A stretch of 64,000 bases of DNA from Alphaproteobacteria bacterium (GCA_026982705.1 JALSGP010000042.1:58693-122692); one strand, 5' to 3'. Shown: positions 9,030 to 20,000, numbered from the stretch's first letter. Notes: a model not told the origin generated them from the sequence alone. Program-made: numbers and translations.

Positions 9030-9060
9030 CCGGCGGGGCGGGGACATCCCGTCCCGCCGG
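9030..9060 (+). terminator. Hairpin after flagellin 1
   Basis: A 13-bp stem (9030-9042 with 9048-9060, one G-U pair) closes a 5-nt loop, starting 11 bp after the flagellin 1 stop codon. There is no U-run after it, as is common in very GC-rich genomes. It probably separates flagellin 1 from flagellin 2, which has its own promoter. Confidence 0.6.
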
Positions 9061-9061
9061 T

Positions 9062-9110
9062 CCGGCAGAGTCTGCCGGATGACGGGCCGTGATGGGCAGA
9101 CTCTGCCGGG
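9062..9110. promoter_or_regulatory. Paired CGGCAG-N-CTGCCG palindromes upstream of flagellin 2
   Basis: A perfect 17-bp palindrome CCGGCAGAGTCTGCCGG (9062-9078) is followed by GGGCAGACTCTGCCGGG (9094-9110, one arm mismatch). The centres (9070 and 9102) are 32 bp apart, exactly as in the pair upstream of flagellin 1. The nearer site is 51 bp from the RpoN -24 element here, against 112 bp at flagellin 1. Likely binding sites for the sigma-54 activator (FlbD-like); the protein itself is not in the window. Confidence 0.72.
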
Positions 9111-9151
9111 CCGGCGGGATCCCCGTCGTCGAGAGGGCGCGGATTCCCGAC

Positions 9152-9166
9152 TGGCACGGAACTTGA
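9152..9166 (+). promoter_or_regulatory. RpoN (sigma-54) promoter of flagellin 2
   Basis: TGGCAC-GGAAC-TTGA has the exact -24/-12 spacing and the same A-for-C change at the end as the flagellin 1 promoter. It lies 79 bp before the start codon, almost the same distance as in flagellin 1 (80 bp), so promoter and leader lengths are conserved while the N5 spacer and activator-site distance differ. Confidence 0.82.
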
Positions 9167-9244
9167 GAGCCCCCGAGCGGGCCGGATGGTCCGGCCGCCG
9201 GACAGATAGTCCGGTTCCACCTTCAGGTAGAAGGGACTCGGGCA

Positions 9245-10462
9245 ATGCCGAACTCGATCGTCACCAACACCGCCGCCAACACCGCGCTGCGGTACATGTA
9301 TCTCAACCAGATGGCGACCTCGGGCTCGCTGGCGAAGCTCTCCTCGGGCTCGCGGATCGTGAAGGCGTCGGACGACGCCGCCTCGCTGGCGGTGGGCACC
9401 AAGCTCAAGGCCGACGTCACCGCCCTCAAGCAGGCGGCCATCAACGCCAGCCACGCCTCCAGCGTGCTGCAGGTGGCCGACGGCGGCATGGCGCGCATCT
9501 CCGACATCCTCCAGCGCATGAAGTCGCTGGCGGTGCAGGCCTCCTCCGGCTCGCTGTCGGACAACGAACGTGGTTTCCTGGACAAGGAATATCAGGCGCT
9601 GCTGAACCAGATCGACGACATCGCGGATCAGACCCGTTTCAACGGTCAGTCGCTGATCGACGGCAGCCTCGGCACCACCGTCACCCTGGGCGCCGGCTGG
9701 GACACCACCGGCGCCGGCTCGCGCGGCATGGCGGTGCGCGTCATCGGCGAGGTCGACACCGGTGCCGACACCGACGCCATCTTCCGCATCTCCTACGACG
9801 CCAACGAGACCAACGGCGTCGGCACCTTCACCCTGACCATGGCCGGCAACGACGACACCATCGGCAACGCCGACGACCGCACCTTCACCGCCACCATCGA
9901 CATCTCCAACACCGGACCGGACAACGTGGTGCTCTACAGCGGGACCATCGAGTTCGAGGAGGCGGGCATCGCCCTCGATCTCACCGACTTCGTCGCCCGC
10001 ACCGCCACCGCCGGCGCCGCCGATCTCGCCGCCGGCGCGAACACCGAGTTCACCGTCACCCAGTCCGGCCAGCTCTCCTTCCAGGTCGGTGTCGACGTCA
10101 CCTCGGACAAGGTGACCTTTTCGCTGGACGACATGAGGACCTCGGCGCTCGGGATCGCGGGTACGGGTGTCGACACGCAGGCGAAAGCCCAGACCGCCAA
10201 CGGCAACCTCGATGCCGCCATCAAGACGGTGAACGCGGCGCGGGCGAAGGTGGGCGCGCTCATGTCCCGCTTCGAGTTCGTGCAGGCCAATCTGCAGACC
10301 TCCATCGAGAACATGGACGCGGCGCGCTCGGTGCTGATGGACACCGACGTGGCGGCGGAGATGAGCAAGTTCGCCTCCGCCCAGGTCCTCATGCAGGCCA
10401 ATGTGAGCATGCTCGCCCAGGCCAACCAGCTCCCCCAGAACCTGCTCAAGCTGCTCCAGTGA
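9245..10462 (+). CDS. Flagellin 2
   Basis: The protein has 405 residues, the same length as flagellin 1. N-terminal differences cluster in the first 20 residues (ALRYMYLNQMATSGS) and around residues 108-125 (LSDNERGFLDKEYQALL); the rest, including the whole variable domain, is identical. It ends QANQLPQNLLKLLQ. A weaker AAGGGA ribosome site precedes the ATG. flaG follows 13 bp after the stop, so flagellin 2 and not flagellin 1 leads directly into the flaG-fliD-fliS genes. Confidence 0.97.
   Translation: MPNSIVTNTAANTALRYMYLNQMATSGSLAKLSSGSRIVKASDDAASLAVGTKLKADVTALKQAAINASHASSVLQVADGGMARISDILQRMKSLAVQASSGSLSDNERGFLDKEYQALLNQIDDIADQTRFNGQSLIDGSLGTTVTLGAGWDTTGAGSRGMAVRVIGEVDTGADTDAIFRISYDANETNGVGTFTLTMAGNDDTIGNADDRTFTATIDISNTGPDNVVLYSGTIEFEEAGIALDLTDFVARTATAGAADLAAGANTEFTVTQSGQLSFQVGVDVTSDKVTFSLDDMRTSALGIAGTGVDTQAKAQTANGNLDAAIKTVNAARAKVGALMSRFEFVQANLQTSIENMDAARSVLMDTDVAAEMSKFASAQVLMQANVSMLAQANQLPQNLLKLLQ
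9618..10405. repeat. 788-bp direct repeat, copy 2 (flagellin 2 internal)
   Basis: This is the second copy of the identical block in flagellin 1 (8174-8961). Its boundaries fall inside the coding sequence at residues about 125 and 387. Homologous recombination between the copies would delete 1444 bp and leave one intact hybrid flagellin. Confidence 0.9.
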
Positions 10463-10475
10463 GGAGTGAGGAGCC

Positions 10476-10883
10476 ATGATGAACGGCGACGGTGGCATTC
10501 CCGCGGTGAACCGGCCGAATCCGGCCGGTCCCGCTCCCCTGCAGCCGCGGCCCGTGGCCGGGGGGCCGGCCCCCCCGGCCGCCTCCGGCCACGTGCCGAC
10601 GGAAAGCGCGCGCGCCCCGCGCCCGGTGACCGCCACCCCTGAGAGCGAACGGCCCGATCTCGACGCGCGAGCCATGCTGCGCGAGGCCGCCCGCCTGCGT
10701 CATCCCGACCGGGACGTGCGGGTGCGGATGGTCCCCGACCGGATCACGGACCGGGTGGTGGTGCGGGTGGAGGACCGCAGGAGCGGCGAGGTGGTGGCCC
10801 AGTATCCGCCCGAGGAGCTGCTGCGGTTCTATGCGGCGGTGCGCGCCGGTGACCGGGGCCCGATCGTCGATCTCACCACCTGA
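10476..10883 (+). CDS. flaG: FlaG-family flagellar protein
   Basis: This 135-residue protein has a Pro/Ala-rich disordered N-terminal half (residues 8-55). The C-terminal FlaG domain has VVRVEDRRSGEVVAQYPPEE, the typical Asp-x-x-(S/T)GEV-x-x-x-P-PEE pattern. FlaG homologues affect filament length and are usually encoded beside fliD. A GAGGAG element precedes the tandem ATG-ATG start. The gene lies between flagellin 2 and fliD, 15 bp before fliD. Confidence 0.85.
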   Translation: MMNGDGGIPAVNRPNPAGPAPLQPRPVAGGPAPPAASGHVPTESARAPRPVTATPESERPDLDARAMLREAARLRHPDRDVRVRMVPDRITDRVVVRVEDRRSGEVVAQYPPEELLRFYAAVRAGDRGPIVDLTT

Positions 10884-10898
10884 AGCGGGAGACGGGCG

Positions 10899-12623
10899 AT
10901 GGTGGGCACCCTGAGCTTCGGCACCCTCCGCACCGACGGCTACACCACCCGCATGTTCGGGGCCGCCAGCGGCATCGACACCGACCAGCTCATCGATGCC
11001 CTGGTGGAGGCCAGACGCATCCCGGCGGTGCGCCTCGAGAACCGGATCGAGGAGAACGGTCGCCGGCTCGAGGCGCTGCGGGAGCTGCAGGGGCTGGTGG
11101 CGGCCCTCCGCGACGCCGTGGCCGGCCTGCGCAACCCGCCGGGCGTGCTGGGCGTCGACGAGAACGTGTTCGAGACCAAGGACGTCTTCCTCGGCGCCTC
11201 GGGACCGAGCAGCCCCAATGCACTCCTGGGCGCCCGCGCCTCGAACCGGGCCGAACCCGGGGTCCACCAGCTCGTGATCGAGCGCATCGCCACCGCCCAC
11301 CGCATCGCCGGCGACGCCATGGCGGCCGACGACCGGCCGCTGGCCGATCTCGTCAACGGCGGCAATCCCTTCTCCGGCAGCTTCACCCTCGGCCTCGCCG
11401 GCGGTCCCACGGCGACGGTCACCGTCGACGGCACCATGAGCCTGCGGGACGTGGAGGCGGCCATCGACGCCGTCTCGGGCACCACCGGGATCACCGCCTC
11501 GATCCTGAAGGTGGGGGCCAACGACTACCGCCTGGTGCTCGCCGCCGCCGAGACCGGCAAGAGCATCCAGATCACGCCGGCCGGCGGTGATCCCGTCACC
11601 GACATGCTCGGCCTCACCACCGGCGGCAGCACCGTCAAGAACGAGCTGCAGGCCGCGCAGACGGCGCGCTTCTCCGTCGACGGCGTGGTGATGGAACGCA
11701 CCTCCAATCTCGTGGACGACGCCATCGAGGGTGTCACCCTCAATCTCTTCGCCGCCGATCCCAGCACCACCGTGACGCTGGAGGTGGCGCCGTCGGCGGC
11801 GACGGTGGAACAGGCGGTGCGGGGCTTCGTGGACGCCTACAACGCGCTGCGCGATTTCGTCGACACCCACCGGCGGATGGACGAGAACGGCCAGGTGGCC
11901 GAGGAGGCGGTGCTGTTCGCCGATACGGCGCTGCGGCAGATCATCGACGCGGTCCAGCGGGAGATCGGCTCGGCCGCCCGTGGCGGTACCGGCACCGAGA
12001 CCCTCGCCTCCGTCGGCATCCGCTACGACGAGGACAATCGCCTGGTCTTCGACGCGGCCGCCTTCGAGGAGGCCTTCGCCCGCGATCCGGAGGCGGTGCG
12101 GCGGGTGTTCGAGTTCCGCTTCCGGGCCGATTCCCCGGATCTCGTGGTCTACGAGCGCAGCAACGCCCTCGCCGACTTCGACTTCACGGTGGACATCGTC
12201 GACGCCGACGGTGACGGCGTGATCGAGAGCGCCACCATCGACGGCGTCGCCGCCGACGTGAACGGCGGGACCATCACGGGTCGGGCCGGCACGCCCTACG
12301 AGGGGCTCACCCTGCTGTGGGTGGGCCGGGGCAGCACCAGCATCCATGTGACGGCGAGCCAGGGCGTGGCGGATCGTCTCTACAACGCCCTCGAATCCTT
12401 CCTCGACGAGACGGAGGGCGTGCTCGCCCGCGAGATCGGCGAGCTGGAAGACGCCAACCGGCGCTACGAGGCGGACATCGCCGAGATCGACGAGCGCGTG
12501 GAGCGATACCGCCGGCAGCTCATCGACAAGTTCGCGAAGCTGGAGAGCGCCCTCGCCACCATGGACGCCATGCTCAAGCAGGTGGAGGCCACCACCCTCG
12601 CCTGGAGCGGCCAGAAGAAGTGA
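10899..12623 (+). CDS. fliD: Flagellar filament capping protein (hook-associated protein 2)
   Basis: The protein has 574 residues. The N-terminal FliD signature GAASGIDTDQLIDALVEAR is followed by a coiled-coil stretch (about residues 45-75). A central region contains LSL-type beta repeats (VTVDGTMSLRDVEAAID). The long C-terminal helix (about 495-550, ELEDANRRYEADIAEIDERV) is typical of the FliD_C leg domain. FliD caps the growing filament and promotes flagellin folding. It starts 15 bp after flaG and is followed by fliS, the classic flaG-fliD-fliS order. The annotated ATG gives an 18-residue lead before the Met that begins MFGAASGID, so the exact start is uncertain. Confidence 0.95.
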   Translation: MVGTLSFGTLRTDGYTTRMFGAASGIDTDQLIDALVEARRIPAVRLENRIEENGRRLEALRELQGLVAALRDAVAGLRNPPGVLGVDENVFETKDVFLGASGPSSPNALLGARASNRAEPGVHQLVIERIATAHRIAGDAMAADDRPLADLVNGGNPFSGSFTLGLAGGPTATVTVDGTMSLRDVEAAIDAVSGTTGITASILKVGANDYRLVLAAAETGKSIQITPAGGDPVTDMLGLTTGGSTVKNELQAAQTARFSVDGVVMERTSNLVDDAIEGVTLNLFAADPSTTVTLEVAPSAATVEQAVRGFVDAYNALRDFVDTHRRMDENGQVAEEAVLFADTALRQIIDAVQREIGSAARGGTGTETLASVGIRYDEDNRLVFDAAAFEEAFARDPEAVRRVFEFRFRADSPDLVVYERSNALADFDFTVDIVDADGDGVIESATIDGVAADVNGGTITGRAGTPYEGLTLLWVGRGSTSIHVTASQGVADRLYNALESFLDETEGVLAREIGELEDANRRYEADIAEIDERVERYRRQLIDKFAKLESALATMDAMLKQVEATTLAWSGQKK

Positions 12624-12654
12624 TCCCGTGACCGAGACCGAGGAGGAGATCCGG

Positions 12655-13110
12655 ATGAACGCCTTCGCCCGCGCCCGCGCCTTCGCGGCGTACGAGCACG
12701 CCGTGGACACCATTCCGCCCCTGCGCCAGATCGTGCTCCTCTACGATGCGGCCATGCGTCGCGTGCGCGAGGCCCGCCGGGCCATCGAGGAGGGGCGGAT
12801 CGAGGATCGCTTCCACGCGGTGGCCCGGGCCACGGCCATCGTCGACGCCCTGCACAAGTGCCTCGATTTCGAGAAGGGCGGCGAGATCGCCACCATCCTC
12901 GACCTCTACTACACCGACCTCGCACTCCGGCTGCAGGACATCAACATCCGCAACGAGGTGGGCGCCTGTGACGAGGTGCTCGCGCGACTCGCCGACATGC
13001 GGGCGGCCTGGGCCCAACTCGCGGGCGAGCACGACGACTCCGAGGAGCACCGTCGGGAGAGCCCCGTCACGCCCTCCGCGCCGTCGCGCGCCCTCGGAGT
13101 GCCCGGCTGA
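12655..13110 (+). CDS. fliS: Flagellin export chaperone
   Basis: This 151-residue, mostly helical protein begins MNAFARARAFAAYEHAVDTIPP. PLRQIVLLYDAAMRRVREARRAIEEG is the FliS core helix, and a DLYYTDLALRLQDINIRNE stretch corresponds to the conserved flagellin-binding face. FliS binds the flagellin C-terminus and prevents premature polymerisation in the cytoplasm. I chose the ATG at 12655 because GAGGAGGAG stands 6-8 bp before it; a GTG at 12628 would add nine residues but has no good ribosome site. The last 30 residues are Ser/Pro-rich and look disordered. Confidence 0.88.
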   Translation: MNAFARARAFAAYEHAVDTIPPLRQIVLLYDAAMRRVREARRAIEEGRIEDRFHAVARATAIVDALHKCLDFEKGGEIATILDLYYTDLALRLQDINIRNEVGACDEVLARLADMRAAWAQLAGEHDDSEEHRRESPVTPSAPSRALGVPG

Positions 13111-13125
13111 GCGCGGCCGGACGTC

Positions 13126-13155
13126 GGTTGCAGGGGTATCGGCGCGTCCTTATAT
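13126..13155 (+). promoter_or_regulatory. Candidate sigma-32 (RpoH) promoter of dnaK
   Basis: A GGTTGC -35-like element (13126-13131) is separated by 17 bp from CTTATAT (13149-13155). CTTATAT fits the alphaproteobacterial heat-shock -10 pattern CYTATNT. It lies about 120 bp upstream of the dnaK start, after the fliS stop. I see no CIRCE inverted repeat here. The cognate sigma factor gene (rpoH) is in the same window at 33151-34041. Confidence 0.5.
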
Positions 13156-13275
13156 GACGCGCGGACACGAGACACCCCAGCCGGAGCCGTCGACCGCACC
13201 GCAGCCGACGACCCTGGTCGTGGCCGCCGATCGACGGATGCCGGAACGGCGCGCTCACCGCGAGGGACCGGACAG

Positions 13276-15189
<1,914 letters not shown>

Positions 15190-15220
15190 CGCCCGCCCCA
15201 CCGTGGCGAGATCATCCGGC

Positions 15221-15242
15221 GGGCCGGGCACATGCCCGGTCC
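15221..15242 (+). terminator. Intercistronic hairpin between dnaK and dnaJ
   Basis: A 9-bp stem (15221-15229 with 15234-15242, one G-U pair) closes an ACAT loop. There is no U-run, so it is more likely a partial attenuator or mRNA-stabilising element lowering dnaJ relative to dnaK than a full terminator. Confidence 0.45.
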
Positions 15243-15266
15243 GTCGCATGAAGCCGGAAGGACCGC

Positions 15267-16403
15267 ATGGCCAGGCGCGACTATTACGAGATCCTCGGCG
15301 TCTCCCGCACGGCCGACGAGGCGGAGATCAAGCGCGCCTACCGCCGCCTCGCCATGAAGTACCATCCGGACCGCAATCCGGGGGATCGCGAGGCGGAGGC
15401 GCGCTTCAAGGAGATCAACGAGGCCTACGAGGTGCTGCGCGACCCGCAGAAGCGGGCCGCCTACGACCGCTACGGCCACGCCGCCTTCGAGGCGGGAACG
15501 GCGACCGGCGGCGGGGCGGGCGGCGGCTTCGACTTCGCCAGTTTCACCGAGGCCTTCGAGGATCTCTTCGCCGAATTCATGGGCGGCGGCCGCCGGCGGG
15601 CCAGCGCCACCCGCGGGGCCGATCTGCGCTACAATCTCACCATCACCCTCGAGGAGGCCTTCGCCGGCAAGCGGGTGCAGATCCGCGTGCCCACCGCCGT
15701 ACCCTGCGAGGCCTGCCGCGGCACCGGTGGCGAGGGCGGGGCCGAGCCGGCCCCCTGCCCCACCTGCCGTGGCTTCGGTCGGGTGCGAACGAGCCAGGGC
15801 TTCTTCACCCTCGAGCGCACCTGCCCCCATTGCCACGGCACCGGCCAGTTCGTCCGCCGGCCTTGCCGGCGCTGCGCCGGCAGCGGCCGGGTGGAGGGCG
15901 AGCGGGTGCTGGCGGTGGACGTCCCGCCGGGGGTGGAGGACGGCATGCGCATCCGTCTCGCCGGCGAGGGCGAGGCGGGACTGCGCGGGGGCCCGCCCGG
16001 TGATCTGTACATCTTCGTCACCGTGGCCCCCCATCGCCTGTTCCGGCGCGAGGGCCGCGACCTCTATTGCCGCGTTCCCATCCCCATGACCACGGCGGCG
16101 CTGGGGGGCGAGATCGAGGTGCCGACGGTGGAGGGACGGCGGCTGCGCATCGCCATCCCCGAGGGCACCCAGACGGGCAAGGTGGTGCGCCTGCGCGGCC
16201 ACGGCATGCCCGAACTCCACGGCGGTCCCCGCGGCGACATGTTCGTGGAGCTGGTGGTGGAGACGCCGGTCAATCTCACCCGGCGCCAGAAGGAGCTGCT
16301 GCGCGAGTTCGAGAAGGCCGGCCGCGAACGCGAGCGTCATCATCCCCAGTCGGAGGGCTTCTTCGCCAAGGTGAAGGAGCTCTGGGACGAGCTGCGGGAA
16401 TGA
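15267..16403 (+). CDS. dnaJ: Co-chaperone DnaJ (Hsp40)
   Basis: The protein has 378 residues. The J-domain is [19 protein letters not shown] with the HPD motif in YHPDRNPGD. It is followed by a short Gly/Phe region (about 75-115). The zinc-binding region holds four CxxCxGxG-type repeats ([32 protein letters not shown]). The C-terminal client-binding domains end [11 protein letters not shown]. It stimulates DnaK ATPase and delivers unfolded clients. The Gly/Phe linker is shorter than in E. coli, otherwise typical of a class A DnaJ. Confidence 0.98.
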   Translation: MARRDYYEILGVSRTADEAEIKRAYRRLAMKYHPDRNPGDREAEARFKEINEAYEVLRDPQKRAAYDRYGHAAFEAGTATGGGAGGGFDFASFTEAFEDLFAEFMGGGRRRASATRGADLRYNLTITLEEAFAGKRVQIRVPTAVPCEACRGTGGEGGAEPAPCPTCRGFGRVRTSQGFFTLERTCPHCHGTGQFVRRPCRRCAGSGRVEGERVLAVDVPPGVEDGMRIRLAGEGEAGLRGGPPGDLYIFVTVAPHRLFRREGRDLYCRVPIPMTTAALGGEIEVPTVEGRRLRIAIPEGTQTGKVVRLRGHGMPELHGGPRGDMFVELVVETPVNLTRRQKELLREFEKAGRERERHHPQSEGFFAKVKELWDELRE

Positions 16404-16443
16404 GGGGGCCGGCGCTGGCGGCGTCGGTGCGCGCGCCTATCTG

Positions 16444-17148
16444 GTGCGGCGGAAGCGGATCCGGCCGGACATGCGGGACGCTGCGGTGACGGAGGCCGCC
16501 CGGGAGGCGGAGCTGGAGCACGGGCGCCGGCTGTTCGCCCGTCCGGTGGTCTTCGTGCGCGGCGTCGCCCGTCTCGACCAGCTGCCGGAGATCGAGCTGC
16601 CGGAGATCGCCTTCACCGGCCGCTCCAACGTGGGCAAGTCCAGCCTCCTCAACGCCCTGGTCAACCGCCGCAAGCTCGCCCGCACCTCCAACACGCCCGG
16701 GCGGACCCAGGAGCTCAACTTCTTCCGCCTCGCCGACACGGTGATGCTGGTGGACCTGCCGGGCTACGGCTACGCCCGGGCGCCACGGGCGAAGGTGGAG
16801 GCCTGGGTCCGGCTGCTCCGGGCCTATCTCAGGGGGCGGCCCAATCTCGCCCGCACGCTGGTGCTGATCGACGCCCGCCACGGTCCCAAGGCCAGCGACC
16901 GCGAGATGATGGACCTGCTGGCCGAGGCGGCGGTCCCCTACGCCTTGGTCCTCACCAAGTGCGACCTGCTGCCGCCGGCGCGGCTGGCGGCGCGCCTCGC
17001 CGAGATGCGGGCCCTCGCCCGCGAACGCATCGGTGCCGTGCCGGAGGTGTTCGCCACCAGCGCCCGCACCGGTGCCGGCATGCCGGAGCTCCGGGCCGCG
17101 CTGGCCCGCGTCGCCGCCGAGAGTCCCGCCGGGGGAGTCCGTCCATGA
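16444..17148 (+). CDS. engB: Ribosome-biogenesis GTPase EngB/YihA
   Basis: The protein has up to 234 residues. The G motifs are GRSNVGKSS (G1), TPGRTQ (G2), DLPGYGYA (G3), TKCD (G4) and TSA (G5). The family is needed for late 50S ribosomal assembly. A GTG at 16444 gives the longest form; an ATG at 16471 is an alternative that removes nine residues. The stop overlaps the argB start (ATGA), so the two are translationally coupled. engB-argB is a conserved pair in alphaproteobacteria. Confidence 0.95.
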   Translation: MRRKRIRPDMRDAAVTEAAREAELEHGRRLFARPVVFVRGVARLDQLPEIELPEIAFTGRSNVGKSSLLNALVNRRKLARTSNTPGRTQELNFFRLADTVMLVDLPGYGYARAPRAKVEAWVRLLRAYLRGRPNLARTLVLIDARHGPKASDREMMDLLAEAAVPYALVLTKCDLLPPARLAARLAEMRALARERIGAVPEVFATSARTGAGMPELRAALARVAAESPAGGVRP

Positions 17149-18077
17149 GCCGCGATGCGCTGCCCGCCGAGATCCACGCCGTCGCCCGCACGCTGATCGA
17201 GGCCCTGCCCTACATGCGCCGCTACAGCGGCGCCACCTTCGTCATCAAGTACGGCGGCCACGCCATGGGCCAGGACCACCTCGCCCGCGATTTCGCCCGC
17301 GACGTCGTGCTCCTCAAGCAGGTGGGCATCGATCCGGTGGTGGTCCACGGCGGCGGGCCGCAGATCCGCGCCATGCTGGAACGGCTGGGGATCGAGAGCC
17401 GCTTCGTGGACGGCCTCAGGGTGACCGACGCCGCCACCGTGGAGGTGGTGGAGATGGTCCTCGCCGGCCGCATCAACAAGGAGATCGTGGGCGCCATCCA
17501 GGCGGCCGGCGGCAAGGCGGTGGGCATCTGCGGCAAGGACGCCCAGCTCATCCGCGCCCGCCGCCTCACCCGCACCCGTCGCGATCCCGACAGCCACATC
17601 GAGCGGGTGGTGGACCTGGGCTTCGTGGGCGAGCCGGTGGCGGTGGACCGCAGCGTGCTCGACGTGCTGGCGGGCAGCGAGATCATCCCGGTGATCGCCC
17701 CCATCGGCGTCGGCCCCGGGGGCGAGACCTACAACATCAACGCCGATACCGCCGCCGGCGCCATCGCCGCGGCGGTGGGGGCGCGGCGCCTGTTCCTGCT
17801 CACGGACGTACCCGGCGTGCTGGGTGCCGACGGCGCGCTGCTGCCCTGGCTGGACGTGGCCGAGGCGCGCCGGCTCATCGCCGAGGGGGTGATCCACGGC
17901 GGCATGATCCCCAAGGTGGAGACCTGCATCCGGGCGGTGGAGGCGGGCGTGGGGGCGGCCACCATCCTGGACGGCCGCGTGCCCCATGCCCTGCTCGTCG
18001 AGGTGTTCACCGAACACGGCATCGGCACCCAGATCCGCCGCGACCTGCCGACGGAGGCCGGGACCGGTCCGGCCTAG
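17145..18077 (+). CDS. argB: Acetylglutamate kinase
   Basis: The protein has 310 residues with the amino-acid-kinase fold: [10 protein letters not shown] (ATP-binding Lys/Gly loop), [10 protein letters not shown], and [11 protein letters not shown] in the nucleotide-binding region. [29 protein letters not shown] is the conserved substrate block. It phosphorylates N-acetylglutamate in arginine synthesis. The start lies in an ATGA overlap with engB. Its TAG stop overlaps the TAG of the convergent miaA gene within the palindrome CTAG (18074-18077), leaving no intergenic DNA at all. Confidence 0.97.
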   Translation: MSRDALPAEIHAVARTLIEALPYMRRYSGATFVIKYGGHAMGQDHLARDFARDVVLLKQVGIDPVVVHGGGPQIRAMLERLGIESRFVDGLRVTDAATVEVVEMVLAGRINKEIVGAIQAAGGKAVGICGKDAQLIRARRLTRTRRDPDSHIERVVDLGFVGEPVAVDRSVLDVLAGSEIIPVIAPIGVGPGGETYNINADTAAGAIAAAVGARRLFLLTDVPGVLGADGALLPWLDVAEARRLIAEGVIHGGMIPKVETCIRAVEAGVGAATILDGRVPHALLVEVFTEHGIGTQIRRDLPTEAGTGPA

Positions 18078-19057
18078 TCCCGCGGCCGGCCGAGGAGGGT
18101 GCGGGCCGGCACGCCCGGCCGCGCGCCGCGCAGGAAGGCCAGGAGTTCCGCCAGCAGCCGCGCCGGCACCTCCGGGCCGCAGGCCTCCACCGGTCGGAAG
18201 CCGCCGAGGCGCCCGCGGAAGAAGGTGCGCTGGCGCTTGGCGTAGCGACGGGTCTCGAGGACGGTGCGGGCGGTGGCGGCGGCGAGGTTCGCGCGTCCCT
18301 CCAGATGGTCGAGAAACGCCCGAAGACCGTGGAGGCGGGCGATGGGCAGCCGGCGCAGATCCGGCCGCACGGCGGCGAGGGCGCGGATCTCCTCCAGGAC
18401 GCCCGCCGTCAGCATCGCCTCCACCCGCGCGGCGATGCGGCGGGCCAGCACCTCCCGCGACGGCAGCAGCGCCACCCCCTCCACGCCCGCCGCGAAGGTC
18501 ACCGGCGGAGCGGTGGCGGGCCAGAAGTCGGCGAGGGAGCGACCGGTGGCCGTGATCACCTCGAGGGCGCGGAGGATGCGCTGGCGGTCGCCGGGCGCGA
18601 GGCGCGCCGCCATCCCCGGATCCCGCCGCGCCAGCTCCGCGTGGAGCGCGGCGGTGGGACGCGGATCCTCGCGCCAGCGCCGACGCACCGCCTCCGGCAC
18701 CGGCGGCACCGGCGCCAGTCCCCGCAGCAGCGCCAGCATGTAGAGGCCGGTGCCGCCCACCAGCACCACCGGTCGCCCGGCCGCCACCGCCTCCGCCAGC
18801 ACCGGCCGCACCAGCTCCAGCCAGGCGCCGGCGGTGGTGGCCACCTCGGGGCCGAGGATGCCGAACAGGCGATGGGGTGCGCGCGCCATCTCCGCCGGTG
18901 TCGGCCGCGCCGTGAGGACGGGCAGGTCGCGGTAGAGCTGCTGGGCGTCGGCCCCCACCACCAGCGCGCCGCTGCGGGCGGCCAGCTCCAGCGAGAGCGC
19001 CGTCTTGCCGCTGGCGGTGGCGCCCCCTAAGAGGAGCACCGGGACATCCACCCGCAT
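18074..19057 (-). CDS. miaA: tRNA dimethylallyltransferase
   Basis: The protein has 327 residues. The P-loop is [15 protein letters not shown], followed by [12 protein letters not shown] (DxxQ substrate motif), [16 protein letters not shown], and the C-terminal [20 protein letters not shown], typical of MiaA. It prenylates A37 of tRNAs reading UNN codons. The ATG (19055-19057, minus) overlaps the ATG of divergent serB (19056-19058) by two bases, and its stop overlaps the argB stop. The gene therefore has no private flanking DNA, and its promoter must lie inside serB. Confidence 0.96.
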   Translation of the reverse strand: MRVDVPVLLLGGATASGKTALSLELAARSGALVVGADAQQLYRDLPVLTARPTPAEMARAPHRLFGILGPEVATTAGAWLELVRPVLAEAVAAGRPVVLVGGTGLYMLALLRGLAPVPPVPEAVRRRWREDPRPTAALHAELARRDPGMAARLAPGDRQRILRALEVITATGRSLADFWPATAPPVTFAAGVEGVALLPSREVLARRIAARVEAMLTAGVLEEIRALAAVRPDLRRLPIARLHGLRAFLDHLEGRANLAAATARTVLETRRYAKRQRTFFRGRLGGFRPVEACGPEVPARLLAELLAFLRGARPGVPARTLLGRPRD

Positions 19058-20000
19058 GCCGAAAGTCTTCTCCGTGTCCGAACGGGTCCTCGTGCTGGTG
19101 GCGCCTCCCGGCGAGGCGGCGCCGCTGTCCCTCGATCTGGAACGGGATCTGGCCGATCTCGCGGGACGGGCGCCGCGCGTGCTGGCACCGGGCCGCGCCG
19201 TGGAGGTCCCGGTGCCGCCGGCGCGGCTGGAGGCGGCGCGGGACTTCGTGCGCGAACGGGTGCTGCCGCTGCCGCTGGACTGGGCGCTGCTGCCCGCCGC
19301 CCGTCGCCGCAAGCGCCTTCTCGTGTGCGATATGGACAGCACGGTGATCACCGTCGAGTGCGTGGACGAGCTGGCGGAGCGCGCGGGGGTGCGGGCACGG
19401 GTGGCGGCCATCACCCGCCGGGCCATGGCCGGCGACCTGGTGTTCGAGGAGGCGCTGGCGGAGCGCGTGCGGCTGCTGGCGGGACTGCCGCTGGCCGAGG
19501 TGGACCGGGTGATCCGCGAGCGGGTGCGGCTCGCGGCGGGGGCCCGCACCCTCGTCGCCACCATGCGCGCCCACGGCGCCTTCTGTGCCCTGGTCTCGGG
19601 CGGCTTCACCGAGTTCACCCGGGTGGTGCGGATCGCCGCCGGCTTCGACATGGACCGGGCGAATCGGCTGGAGGTGCGCCTGGGGCGCCTCACCGGCCGA
19701 CTGCTGCCGCCGGTGCTGGGACGCGACGCCAAGCGCGAGACCCTGGTGGAGCTCGCGGCCCATCTGGGGCTTGCCGCCGCCGAGACCTGCGCGGTGGGCG
19801 ACGGGGCCAACGACATGGCCATGATCGAGGCGGCGGGCCTCGGCGTGGGCTTTCGCCCGCAGGCGCGGGTGCGGGAGGTGGCCGATGCCGTCATCGAGCA
19901 CGGCGATCTCACCACCCTCCTCTACTTCCAGGGCTTCCGGGCGGAGGAGATCGTGCGGCCGCCGCCCCTGCGCCTCGCCCTGTGCGGGGACGACGCGTGA
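19056..20000 (+). CDS. serB: Phosphoserine phosphatase
   Basis: The protein has 314 residues in two parts. An N-terminal regulatory region (about 1-85) precedes the HAD phosphatase domain with CDMDSTVITVECVDELA (nucleophile Asp in DMDST), ALVSGGFTEFT (motif II Ser), and AVGDGANDMAMI (motif III/IV). It catalyses the last step of serine synthesis. I chose the ATG at 19056, which gives the usual length. The start codon overlaps divergent miaA; miaA/serB divergence is seen in other alphaproteobacteria, but the extreme overlap is notable. Confidence 0.96.
   Translation: MPKVFSVSERVLVLVAPPGEAAPLSLDLERDLADLAGRAPRVLAPGRAVEVPVPPARLEAARDFVRERVLPLPLDWALLPAARRRKRLLVCDMDSTVITVECVDELAERAGVRARVAAITRRAMAGDLVFEEALAERVRLLAGLPLAEVDRVIRERVRLAAGARTLVATMRAHGAFCALVSGGFTEFTRVVRIAAGFDMDRANRLEVRLGRLTGRLLPPVLGRDAKRETLVELAAHLGLAAAETCAVGDGANDMAMIEAAGLGVGFRPQARVREVADAVIEHGDLTTLLYFQGFRAEEIVRPPPLRLALCGDDA

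Noticed and set aside
8490..10675. Minus-strand frames antisense to both flagellins
   Set aside because: They repeat exactly because the flagellin DNA is repeated; the Gly/Val/His-rich translation has no domain signature and no ribosome site.
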